Origin: PALSA-505 sp036501145
GTDB taxonomy: Bacteria > Actinomycetota > Actinomycetes > Streptosporangiales > Streptosporangiaceae
Length of the DNA stretch: 64,000 bases
Assembly: GCA_036501145.1 (NCBI GenBank)
Contig: DASYAV010000127.1
Span: 1-64,000, forward strand
Direction of reading: 5' to 3'
Shown in pieces: positions 1 to 6,613 of this stretch. How positions within the stretch are numbered: position 1 is the first letter of the stretch; the number at the start of each line of letters is the position of its first letter. The position numbers were made by a program, and so were the translations under genes. A model generated the notes under the pieces. The model was not told the origin of the DNA. It did no database searches and was given only the letters and a program-made list of their open reading frames with translations.

Positions 1-1
1 G

Positions 2-97
2 CGCACCCTCCAGCGCTACCTCGGACGGCGAGAGTACTTCGACGAGACCTTCCTGGCAATCTCCGGGCTCATCTCCGACCGCGCCGCCGCGCGGTAA
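2..97 (+). CDS. C-terminal end of an unrecognised protein (cut by window edge)
   Basis: An open frame enters from the left edge and stops at TAA 95-97, giving 31 residues that end in SGLISDRAAAR. The amphipathic, Arg-rich helical end looks like a real protein terminus, but nothing identifies a family. It is read in the same direction as the oxidoreductase remnant that follows. Confidence is limited by the short length. Confidence 0.35.
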   Translation, partial: RTLQRYLGRREYFDETFLAISGLISDRAAAR

Positions 98-159
98 CCC
101 CAGCAGCCAACCCGCCAGGCCAGCACGGCCCACCGCTAATCGCGCACCAAGTCGTTACG

Positions 160-600
160 AAGCACTCGTTCAGCTCCTTCGGCGCCCAGTTCTGCGAGGT
201 CCGGGTGCACAGGTGGACACGGGAGGCTCGCGTGTCCCGCATGCTCGGCGTGTTCGACGCCGGCCGGATCATCAACGGAACGGCAGCACGCAGCCAGATC
301 ATCGGCGGCATGATCTGGGGTGTGTCCGCCGCCCTGCACGAGGGCCTAGAGATCGAGGAGAACGGTCGGCCAGCCAACGGCGACCTCGCCAGTTACCTGC
401 TCCCGGTGAACGCCGATATCTCCGACATCGACGTCCAGTTCGTCGAGTATCCGGACACCCTGCACAACAGCATCGGGGCCAGGGGCATCGGCGAGATCGG
501 CACGGTGGGCATGGCGGCGGCGGTCGCCAACGCCATCTACAACGCCACCGGCATCCGGGTCCGGCACATCCCCATCATGATCGAGGATCTCCTACCCTAG
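160..600 (+). pseudogene. C-terminal remnant of a xanthine dehydrogenase/aldehyde oxidase molybdopterin subunit
   Basis: The frame reads HSFSSFGAQFCEVRV, then RMLGVFDAGRIING, IIGGMIWGVSAALHEGL, and finally GARGIGEIGTVGMAAAVANA. These are hallmark C-terminal blocks of the large molybdenum-cofactor subunit of aldehyde oxidase/xanthine dehydrogenases (PaoC/YagR-like); GxxGIGE is the conserved Glu loop at the Mo site. The family normally exceeds 700 residues and only about 145 are here. The sequence between the gene ending at 97 and residue H of HSF has no homology-like content, and no FAD or 2Fe-2S subunit gene is present. The segment around 205-225 (VHRWTREARV) has drifted from the usual VDPDTGEVRV. 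It is a decayed 3-prime end, not a working gene. Confidence 0.8.
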
Positions 601-1295
601 GGCCAGCGTCTTGATAGCCGGTCACCCAGCGCCGTGTTCTGACGAGCACTGCGCGGCCGGCCCGCGATTCGCAGCGGAGCCACCGATCCGCCTGTCCCTT
701 CACCGCGAGCCTCCGACCGCGAACTCACCCGTCAGCGCGCATTGGCTTATCGGTGCGCTCGCCCCTCGGACACCGATGATTTATGGTCTGACCAGGGCTT
801 ACGTCATAGGAAGCCATGCCGTCCCGGTAAACCGCAGTTCACAGCCATGGGAGTTCAAATCTCGCTGGCTGCGAGCAGGCGGTCAGGGCACCCAGCAGGT
901 CCCTGAAATCGCCGCGCGACTGCGTGGCCATCACGGGGTCAGCCCGCCGTCGATATAAACGATTTCGCCGGTGATCTCGGCACTCACTCGGACTCGCGCC
1001 ACGATCTGCTGCGTCGGGATGCTCGCACTGATCGCCGGGACGGTCTCCTACTTGCATATGCACCGGGCATGTGAATCGGACGGCGACGTTTCGGGGTCCC
1101 CTCGCATACGTGCATCAGCGCAGCTGAATCGCGCTTAACTTTCGACAACCGCGGAGACAGCACCGCTTCTGCCGCCGCCTGCGGTCCGGATCCCCACGCG
1201 GACGTGGAAGGAGATCGAACGCTTAACTCGTAGTAACGTCGGCTGCGGGCCCCGTCGCAAAGCGGGGTGTGAGACCCAACCAGTGGAGGTGCCGG
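601..1295. other. Gene-poor stretch with one gene relic
   Basis: About 700 bases without a convincing intact gene. Open frames on both strands lack family-like content. The only recognisable item is the SDR C-terminal relic at 931-999 on the minus strand. A good Shine-Dalgarno (GGAGGT, 1285-1290) at the far right serves the VOC gene at 1296. Confidence 0.6.
931..999 (-). pseudogene. C-terminal relic of a short-chain dehydrogenase/reductase
   Basis: On the minus strand the last codons read SAEITGEIVYIDGGLTP followed by TGA (931-933). The block ITGxxxxIDGGLTP is the classic C-terminus of classical SDR enzymes and FabG/FabI-like reductases. Upstream the frame loses similarity after about eight more residues (VARVRV where LASD or similar is usual), and no Rossmann glycine motif or YxxxK is present. 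It is a relic of roughly 20 codons left after a deletion. Confidence 0.65.
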
Positions 1296-1760
1296 ATGGC
1301 CGAGCTCCCGCCGCCCCCGGAGGGAATTGTGCTGACCCACTTCATCGTCTCGGACGATGTCGAGCGGTCTCGGCGCTTCTACACCGAAGTGCTCGGCGGC
1401 AGGGTGGCCTTCCCCGGAGATCCAGTCAATGTTGCGCTAGCCAACAGCTGGATCGTCATCAATGGCGGCGGAGGCCCGACCGACGACAAGCCTACGGTCA
1501 TCCTGGAGACGCCACGAGATCCCGACCGGGTCAGCAGCTTCCTCAATATCCGGGTCAAAGACATCGAGGCCGTGTACGCCGAGTGGAGCGCCCGCGGTGC
1601 ACAGTTCCTGACGCCGCCGAAACAGCACCAGTTCGAGAAGCGCTGCTACATTCGCGATCCCGACGGTCATCTGATCGAAGTGGGGCAGACCACGGATCCA
1701 CAGGGGGACTGGTCGCCCGCTCACTGGCCACCGAGTACACGCACCGGCGAGTCCGAGTGA
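1296..1760 (+). CDS. VOC (glyoxalase/bleomycin resistance-like) family protein
   Basis: A single vicinal-oxygen-chelate module of 154 residues. The N-terminal half has LTHFIVSDDVERSRRFYTEVLG, the usual first beta-alpha unit. The C-terminal half has CYIRDPDGHLIEVGQ, the canonical last strand with the metal-ligand Glu; the first His ligand is in LTHF. Such proteins are dioxygenases, isomerases or resistance proteins, and the substrate cannot be read from sequence. ATG 1296 is chosen over an upstream in-frame start because GGAGGT lies five bases before it and because MAELPPPPEG begins the conserved fold. Confidence 0.88.
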   Translation: MAELPPPPEGIVLTHFIVSDDVERSRRFYTEVLGGRVAFPGDPVNVALANSWIVINGGGGPTDDKPTVILETPRDPDRVSSFLNIRVKDIEAVYAEWSARGAQFLTPPKQHQFEKRCYIRDPDGHLIEVGQTTDPQGDWSPAHWPPSTRTGESE

Positions 1761-1856
1761 GTGCCGAGGCCACCGGCAACGTCCCGCAAGTCGACGGTGG
1801 CCGGTCCTCCGCACACTGAGTCTCGATCAACCGGCTGACGCTGAGGAGGTTCGGTC

Positions 1857-2492
1857 ATGACCACCGCGATCATCGGCACTGGAGGGATCGGATCGGTCAT
1901 CGCCCGTCTGCTCGCCTCAGGCGGTGAGACCCTGCGGCTCTCGGGCGCCGACACTAAGTCGGCACGAGCGCTGGCTGCAGAGATCGGTCGCGCTACGGTC
2001 GTCGCCGTCGATAACCGCGACGCATTGCAGGGCGCCGATGCCGTCGTCCTAGCCCTGCGATTTACCGCACTGAAGGGCGTAGTAGACGAGATCGCCAAGC
2101 CGCTAACCGACAAGCTCGTGGTCGTTCCGAGCAACCCGCTCAGTACCGACGCACATGGCAACGTCTCCCGCGTACTGCCGAAAGGGCAATCCTCTGGCGA
2201 GGTTGTGGCCGGGTGGTTGCCGGCGGGGGCGGGCTTGGCCATGGCGTTTGGAACCCTGCGGGCCGATCTCCTCGAGTCCTCCAGCAACCGGTCACCGGAG
2301 CCGGCGGTCCTCTTCTACGCGACCGGCGACGACCGGGTCGGCGCGGAAGTCGAGCGGCTGATCCGAACGGCCGGCTTCGAGCCGGTGAAGGCCGGCGGGA
2401 TCGAACAGTCGGGTCGGCTCGAGGTGGGCGGCGACCTTCACGATCTCGTAGTCGGCCCCGCAGAGGCGCGGCCATTGATCAGTGGGCCCTGA
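1857..2492 (+). CDS. NADPH-dependent F420 reductase-like / NADP oxidoreductase
   Basis: A 211-residue Rossmann protein opening with TTAIIGTGGIGSVIARLLASGG (GxGxxG at 8-13), then an Asp-rich substrate loop and the block VVVPSNPLS. That arrangement fits the NADP oxidoreductase, coenzyme F420-dependent family (Fno-like), which moves hydride between NADP and F420 or acts as an imine/ketone reductase-like enzyme. AGGAGG (1843-1848) precedes ATG 1857. It is about 100 bases after the VOC gene in the same direction and could be cotranscribed with it. F420 use is inferred from family, not proven. Confidence 0.82.
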   Translation: MTTAIIGTGGIGSVIARLLASGGETLRLSGADTKSARALAAEIGRATVVAVDNRDALQGADAVVLALRFTALKGVVDEIAKPLTDKLVVVPSNPLSTDAHGNVSRVLPKGQSSGEVVAGWLPAGAGLAMAFGTLRADLLESSSNRSPEPAVLFYATGDDRVGAEVERLIRTAGFEPVKAGGIEQSGRLEVGGDLHDLVVGPAEARPLISGP

Positions 2493-2504
2493 TCTGCGGT
2501 CTGG

Positions 2505-3182
2505 ATGGGCGTGACGGCGCCGGCCGGACGCGTAATCGCCGCTCATGTGCAGCAGATGGTTCCCGACTCGGTGCTCGTGGGAGAGTCGGCTGCAGTCCTG
2601 TACGCGGGTCACCGGGACTCGTACGATCATGATCACGTTCTCGCTGACCTGAGGGACCGGTTCGACGTCGTGCTCGAGGCGCTTGAATCCGAAGGCGAAT
2701 GGGTGACCAACAGGGTGGTCCCGGGAAAGGTCATCCTCGGCCGATTGGGGGACATCGAGGCCGGCGTGCGCCAGATGATTCGCACCCGACCGCTGGAAAC
2801 CACACATGTCACGCTGCCGTCGGGACGCATGCTGACGGTTCCCACGGCAGAGGAGGCTCTTCGGATCAAGGGGTTCTTGATCGTGCGGCGGAACCAGACC
2901 CGCGACTACCTGGGTGTCGCTGCTTTAGCCGATCGTCGTGGCCTTCATGAAGCGGCGGGAATCCTGGCCGGCATCGATGACTATTGCGCGGACCAGCATG
3001 GCGGCGGCCGGGGCGTCGCGGCGCAACTGATCCGCCAGCTCGCCGATCCCCGCCCGAAAGACTCATCCGTGACGGAGCAACTCGGCGCGTACCGGAACCT
3101 GGCGGCCCGCTGGTCCGACTGGGGTGAGGTGCGCTCGGTGTGCCGGCAACTGGCCGCGGAGATGCTCGAAGCAGAGGCATAG
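2505..3182 (+). CDS. AbiEii/AbiGii-type nucleotidyltransferase (toxin-like)
   Basis: A 225-residue protein with LVGESAAVLYAGHRDSYDHDHV near residues 23-44. This matches the GSxA-L and DxD signature of MNT-fold AbiEii/AbiGii nucleotidyltransferases (here D-H-D). The rest is helical with the segment TAEEALRIKGFLIVRRNQTRDYLGVAAL typical of the family. In known type IV systems such enzymes are the toxin and the next gene supplies the antitoxin. Here the next gene is a truncated partner, starting four bases downstream. The in-frame stop at 2490 limits the start to ATG 2505, which has no strong Shine-Dalgarno. If active, the enzyme should be harmful without its partner. Confidence 0.72.
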   Translation: MGVTAPAGRVIAAHVQQMVPDSVLVGESAAVLYAGHRDSYDHDHVLADLRDRFDVVLEALESEGEWVTNRVVPGKVILGRLGDIEAGVRQMIRTRPLETTHVTLPSGRMLTVPTAEEALRIKGFLIVRRNQTRDYLGVAALADRRGLHEAAGILAGIDDYCADQHGGGRGVAAQLIRQLADPRPKDSSVTEQLGAYRNLAARWSDWGEVRSVCRQLAAEMLEAEA

Positions 3183-3185
3183 CCC

Positions 3186-3506
3186 ATGCCCCTGGCATTC
3201 CGCAACCTGACCATCAGCCCCGACGCTCCCGTTTCCTCCTGGCCCACCGAAGCCGTGCAGACCGCGCTCGAACGGGGCGACCTCGCCGACTGGCACCGGA
3301 TAGCTGCCGAGGTCCCGGCCGATCCCTGGGGCAAAACCGCGCGCCAGGTGGAAGAGATGCTCAGCCATTCACGGCCATATGGCATCGCCGAAGCCATGGA
3401 GACAGTGCTATCCCGTGCCCGTGAACGAACTGAGGCCGACGAACGCGCAGCCGTCGCCGCCGAAATCACGGAGGCTGTTAAGCGCTCAGGGCTGAGTCGG
3501 GCACGT
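3186..3506 (+). pseudogene. Truncated antitoxin partner of the AbiEii-like gene
   Basis: ATG 3186 opens MPLAFRNLTISPDAP and runs through WHRIAAEVPADPWGKTARQVEEML to EITEAVKRSGLSRA at about 3500. In the intact actinobacterial family the last block continues into a helix-turn-helix (LSRAEFASRIGTSxSRLS). Here the frame passes straight into unrelated Arg-rich residues, so the DNA-binding half is missing. The open frame continues to 3749 only because it runs through an alcohol dehydrogenase tail, mostly out of phase. Spacing and order with the upstream nucleotidyltransferase are those of a toxin/antitoxin pair. Confidence 0.65.
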
Positions 3507-3749
3507 CGGCTACGTCGGCGTCTCCCACGGCGTCGAGCTGCCCGGCCAGGACTTGTTCTTCTCCGCCGTCCACCTGCACGGCGGCCCGGCCCCGGTGCGC
3601 CGCTTCCTGCCGAGCTGATCGGCCTCATCATCCGCAGGCAGATCGACCCGGGCAAGGTCTTCGACCTGCAGCTGCCGATCGCCGAGGCAGCGGAGGGTTA
3701 CCGGGCCATGGACGAGCGCCGCGCCATCAAGACCCTTCTGATCCCTTGA
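3507..3749 (+). pseudogene. Frameshifted C-terminal tail of a zinc-type alcohol dehydrogenase
   Basis: Two frames must be joined. From 3507 one frame reads GYVGVSHGVELPGQDLFF then HLHGGPAPVRRFLP. Near 3610-3617 one base is missing (CCGAGCTG where CCGGAGCTG is expected). The next frame then carries LIGLIIRRQIDPGKVFDLQL, AEAAEGYRAMDERRAIKTLLIP and the stop. RAMDERRAIKTLL is the standard C-terminus of zinc-dependent MDR alcohol dehydrogenases. The catalytic and Rossmann domains are absent. A cupin gene follows 30 bases later. Confidence 0.75.
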
Positions 3750-3778
3750 CCGCCTACCCGACCAGCAAGGAGCACCGC

Positions 3779-4180
3779 ATGGACATCTCGCCGAAGCCAC
3801 CCACCGCCAAAGGACCAGCCGAGACCTTCACCGGCGACGTGTGGATTGACCCGATCACCCGGGGTCTCCCCCCGTCACAGCTCAACGTGGCCGCGGTGCG
3901 CTTCACCCCCGGCGCCCGCACGGCCTGGCACTCCCACGACGGCGGCCAGACCCTGCACGTCACCGAGGGCCGCGGCCTCGTCCAGGTCCGTGGGCAGCAG
4001 GCGGTCGAGATCCGCCCAGGAGACGTGATTTACACGCCCGACGGAGAGGAGCACTGGCACGGCGCCACCCGCGATGACTTCATGACCCACCTGTCCATCA
4101 CCGAGGGAAACCCGCACTGGGGCGACCACGTCACCGACGACGAATACCACGGCCAGCTCCTCCGTCCGGAAGGGAACTGA
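3779..4180 (+). CDS. Small cupin-domain protein
   Basis: A 133-residue single cupin barrel. Motif 1 is WHSHDGGQTLHVTEG (H51, H53, H60) and motif 2 is GDVIYTPDGEEHWHGA (H92, H94), so the metal ligands of the cupin-2 family are kept. Relatives act as hydroperoxide, quinone or hydroxynitrile-type enzymes; the reaction here is unknown. ATG 3779 is preceded by AAGGAG at 3767-3772, which favours it over the in-frame start at 3746. The gene was probably cotranscribed with the alcohol dehydrogenase whose tail survives just upstream. Confidence 0.85.
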   Translation: MDISPKPPTAKGPAETFTGDVWIDPITRGLPPSQLNVAAVRFTPGARTAWHSHDGGQTLHVTEGRGLVQVRGQQAVEIRPGDVIYTPDGEEHWHGATRDDFMTHLSITEGNPHWGDHVTDDEYHGQLLRPEGN

Positions 4181-4437
4181 CGACGATCAGGGCTTGAGTT
4201 GCCGCCCGGGCTTCGCCTGAGTCGCCTGAGCTGCTGTCAGACGCTCAGCCTGAGGTCACCTGCCAGAGCCCGCTGTCGGCAAGGCGGTGATGGTCATCAG
4301 CATGACGAACTCACGCTAAGACACGCTCTCAGCCGGCCGCGCCGAACGCCCATCTGCTTGGGATGCGCGTACCTGAGGCGTAGCACGGCGCCGCGTTGCT
4401 TGGCTGGCCGAGCTGCCGGTCATTATCGAACCCGGTG

Positions 4438-5034
4438 TCAGCCGGCCGCGGTCCATTCGTAGGCGGGCTGGTTCGGGTTGCCCCAGCCGACGGCGAGCGG
4501 AGGCGAGCCCTTGGTGTACTCGAAGGTCACGTAGGCGCGCACACATTGGTTCGCCCGCAGCGTGTTGGCCACGTTAGACAGGTCGGGCTCCTTGGCGGCA
4601 TCCGGGCCGGCCAGCGCACCGAACGTCTGGCTATGCGGATAGACGAGCTGGAACGGGTACGGCAGAAGCTCGTTCGAGGTGTTGGCCCCCTGCGGCCCGG
4701 CGCACACCTGCACAGGGCTGACCGCGTACTGGTCACCGGTATCCGGGGTGTTGTCCGTCCGCGAGGTGAACGGCGTCCGGAACCCGTACACAGTGGCCGA
4801 TACGATGCCGTCCGAGATCCAGTCCTGCGAGAGCACGGCCCTCTGCCCGAAGTGCAGCCGGACCAGGCCCGTGGCCTTGGGCACCTTGGGCTGCGACGGA
4901 GAGTTCGTGTTCACCGTGAGACCCACGACGATGAGCACGATGATGAGGCCGCCTAACGACCCGACGCTGACGAAAAGCCACTTCCGCCACCGCTTGGGCT
5001 TAGGCCTGGGCGGAGTCGCCACCCCGTACGACAT
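4438..5034 (-). CDS. Membrane-anchored DUF4352-like extracellular protein
   Basis: A 198-residue protein. Residues 1-20 are basic (RPKPKRWRKW), followed by one hydrophobic helix (LFVSVGSLGGLIIVLIVVGLT) and an outside domain of about 150 residues. That domain has VRLHFGQRAVLSQ, paired Cys (VQVCAGP and NQCVRAYVTFEY) and an immunoglobulin-like beta pattern. This layout is that of DUF4352 telokin-like cell-surface proteins. ATG 5034 has GGAGG a short way upstream, so the longer in-frame extension to 5217 is rejected. It is transcribed alone. Role unknown. Confidence 0.75.
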   Translation of the reverse strand: MSYGVATPPRPKPKRWRKWLFVSVGSLGGLIIVLIVVGLTVNTNSPSQPKVPKATGLVRLHFGQRAVLSQDWISDGIVSATVYGFRTPFTSRTDNTPDTGDQYAVSPVQVCAGPQGANTSNELLPYPFQLVYPHSQTFGALAGPDAAKEPDLSNVANTLRANQCVRAYVTFEYTKGSPPLAVGWGNPNQPAYEWTAAG

Positions 5035-5158
5035 GCGCCTGCCTCCTATGGCTGGCATGACAAGGCGGGGACCCCTGAAGGTCAAACGCGGTCTTAGCGC
5101 AGACCAAGAACCCACCGTAGCGCAACCGGGATCTTCTCGTAAGGTACGGAAGGTAAAA

Positions 5159-5431
5159 ATGGGTTTTAGATGTACAAAACGGCTCATAGTGGCCAGGCTC
5201 GCGTTCGGCGGGCTCATGTTAGTGCTGACCGGCGATGCGCTGACCGGATGCAGCTACCTGGCCGACGTGGCGGGCTGGGCCAAGGCGATCAAGGGGCGGC
5301 TGGGTCGGGCTCGGCCAACGCCGACACCAACGTGGTCCGGGCCGAACTGGGTCTGCCTTCGATCAAGTAAGCGACCGGGCCCGCAATGCTCGTCTCACAG
5401 TGAGCCCCGAAGGTCTTCCGGCGCGGGTTAG
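5159..5431 (+). CDS. Possible small lipoprotein
   Basis: A 90-codon frame starts at ATG 5159, with GGAAGG upstream. Its first 31 residues look like a lipoprotein signal: a basic start (FRCTKR), a hydrophobic run (LIVARLAFGGLMLVL) and a lipobox-like ALTGC. The remainder (SYLADVAGWAKAIKGRL, then Pro/Thr and Arg-rich) resembles no family and may be non-coding. It is divergent from the DUF4352-like gene and shares its promoter gap. Confidence 0.3.
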   Translation: MGFRCTKRLIVARLAFGGLMLVLTGDALTGCSYLADVAGWAKAIKGRLGRARPTPTPTWSGPNWVCLRSSKRPGPQCSSHSEPRRSSGAG

Positions 5432-5518
5432 CGTCCGGGGTAATTGCGTGGACCGGCGCGGCCCGCGCCAAGCAGAGGACGCGAAACATAGGACAAAAGC
5501 ACCAGCCTGGGAGGCCTC

Positions 5519-6568
5519 GTGAAGGCGCTCGTTTACCACGGCCCTGGCCAGAAGTCCTGGGAATCCGCCCAGGACCCCAGCCCGGCCGAGCCCACCGACA
5601 TAGTCGTCCGGATCGACACGACCACGATCTGCGGCACCGATCTGCACATCCTCAAGGGAGACGTGCCCGCGGTCACCGACGGACGCATCCTTGGCCACGA
5701 GGCCGTCGGCACGGTGGTGGCGGTCGGCTCGGCGGTGACCAGCCTGGCCGAAGGCGACAGGGTGCTGGTCCCGGCGATCACGTCCTGCGGGCGGTGCAGC
5801 TACTGCAAGCGCGCGATGCCGAGCCACTGCCAGGCCGCCGGCGGCATCGGCTGGATCTTCGGCCACCTGATCGACGGCACCCAGGCCGAATACACCCGGG
5901 TTCCGTTCGCGGAGACCAGCGTGCACAAGGTGCCGGACGGCGTGTCCGACGAGCAGGTGCTGTTCCTGGCCGACATCCTGCCCACAGGCTACGAGGTTGG
6001 CGTCAGGAACGGCCAGGTCAAGCCCGGTGACGTGGTCGTCGTCGTGGGCGCTGGGCCGGTCGGTCTCGCGGCCATCCAGACCGCGTCGCTGTCCGGCGCG
6101 GCCACGATCGTGGCGGTCGAGCCCGCCGAATCCCGCCGCGAGCACGCGCGCCGGTTCGGGGCCGACGTCACCATCGACCCGGCCAATCCGGACGCCGAGC
6201 AGGAGATCCTGGCTCTCACTGACGGCGGGCTCGGGGCCGACGTGACCATCGAGGCGGTCGGGGTGCCGGCCACGTTCGACATGTGCACCAGGGTGGTGCG
6301 GCCTGGCGGGGTCGTGGCCAACATCGGCGTGCACGGCGTGCCCACCACGCTGCACCTCGAAGAGTTGTGGATCAAGAACGTGACGATCACCACCGGACTG
6401 GTCGACGGCACCACCGTGCCGCTGCTGCTGCAGCTGGTCCGATCCGGGAAGATCGCCGCCGAGATGTTCGGCACGCACGAGTTCGGCCTGCACGACATGC
6501 TGGCCGCCTACGACACGTTCGCCGAGGCCGGAAAGCACAACGCGCTCAAGGTGGTGATCAGGAAGTAG
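5519..6568 (+). CDS. Zinc-dependent alcohol dehydrogenase (MDR family)
   Basis: A full-length 349-residue medium-chain dehydrogenase. The catalytic zinc ligands are C38 (TTICGTDLHI) and H60-E61 (GHEAVGTVV). The structural zinc site is the four-Cys block SCGRCSYCKRAMPSHC, and the NAD(P)-binding loop is VVGAGPVGLAAIQ. The substrate would be an alcohol or aldehyde; close relatives include threonine/butanediol-type and isopropanol dehydrogenases, so it cannot be fixed. GTG 5519 follows GGGAGG. It is convergent with the GH9 gene, 45 bases away, with no clear hairpin between them. Confidence 0.93.
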   Translation: MKALVYHGPGQKSWESAQDPSPAEPTDIVVRIDTTTICGTDLHILKGDVPAVTDGRILGHEAVGTVVAVGSAVTSLAEGDRVLVPAITSCGRCSYCKRAMPSHCQAAGGIGWIFGHLIDGTQAEYTRVPFAETSVHKVPDGVSDEQVLFLADILPTGYEVGVRNGQVKPGDVVVVVGAGPVGLAAIQTASLSGAATIVAVEPAESRREHARRFGADVTIDPANPDAEQEILALTDGGLGADVTIEAVGVPATFDMCTRVVRPGGVVANIGVHGVPTTLHLEELWIKNVTITTGLVDGTTVPLLLQLVRSGKIAAEMFGTHEFGLHDMLAAYDTFAEAGKHNALKVVIRK

Positions 6569-6613
6569 CGGACGGCGAGCCGCCAACCACGAACTCACCG
6601 GTCGGCACGGTTG

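Noticed and set aside
838..885. tRNA-like T-arm (GGGAGTTCAAATCTC) that might mark an integration site
   Set aside because: The T stem has a mismatch and no acceptor, D or anticodon arm could be built around it, so it is most likely chance.
611..958. 115-codon plus-strand frame after the molybdenum hydroxylase relic
   Set aside because: No ribosome site and no domain-like composition; its end overlaps the SDR relic on the other strand.
5363..6598. Long minus-strand open frame opposite the alcohol dehydrogenase
   Set aside because: Composition is typical antisense of a high-GC gene (His/Asp/Gly/Val-rich), and the plus strand has a complete, motif-bearing dehydrogenase.
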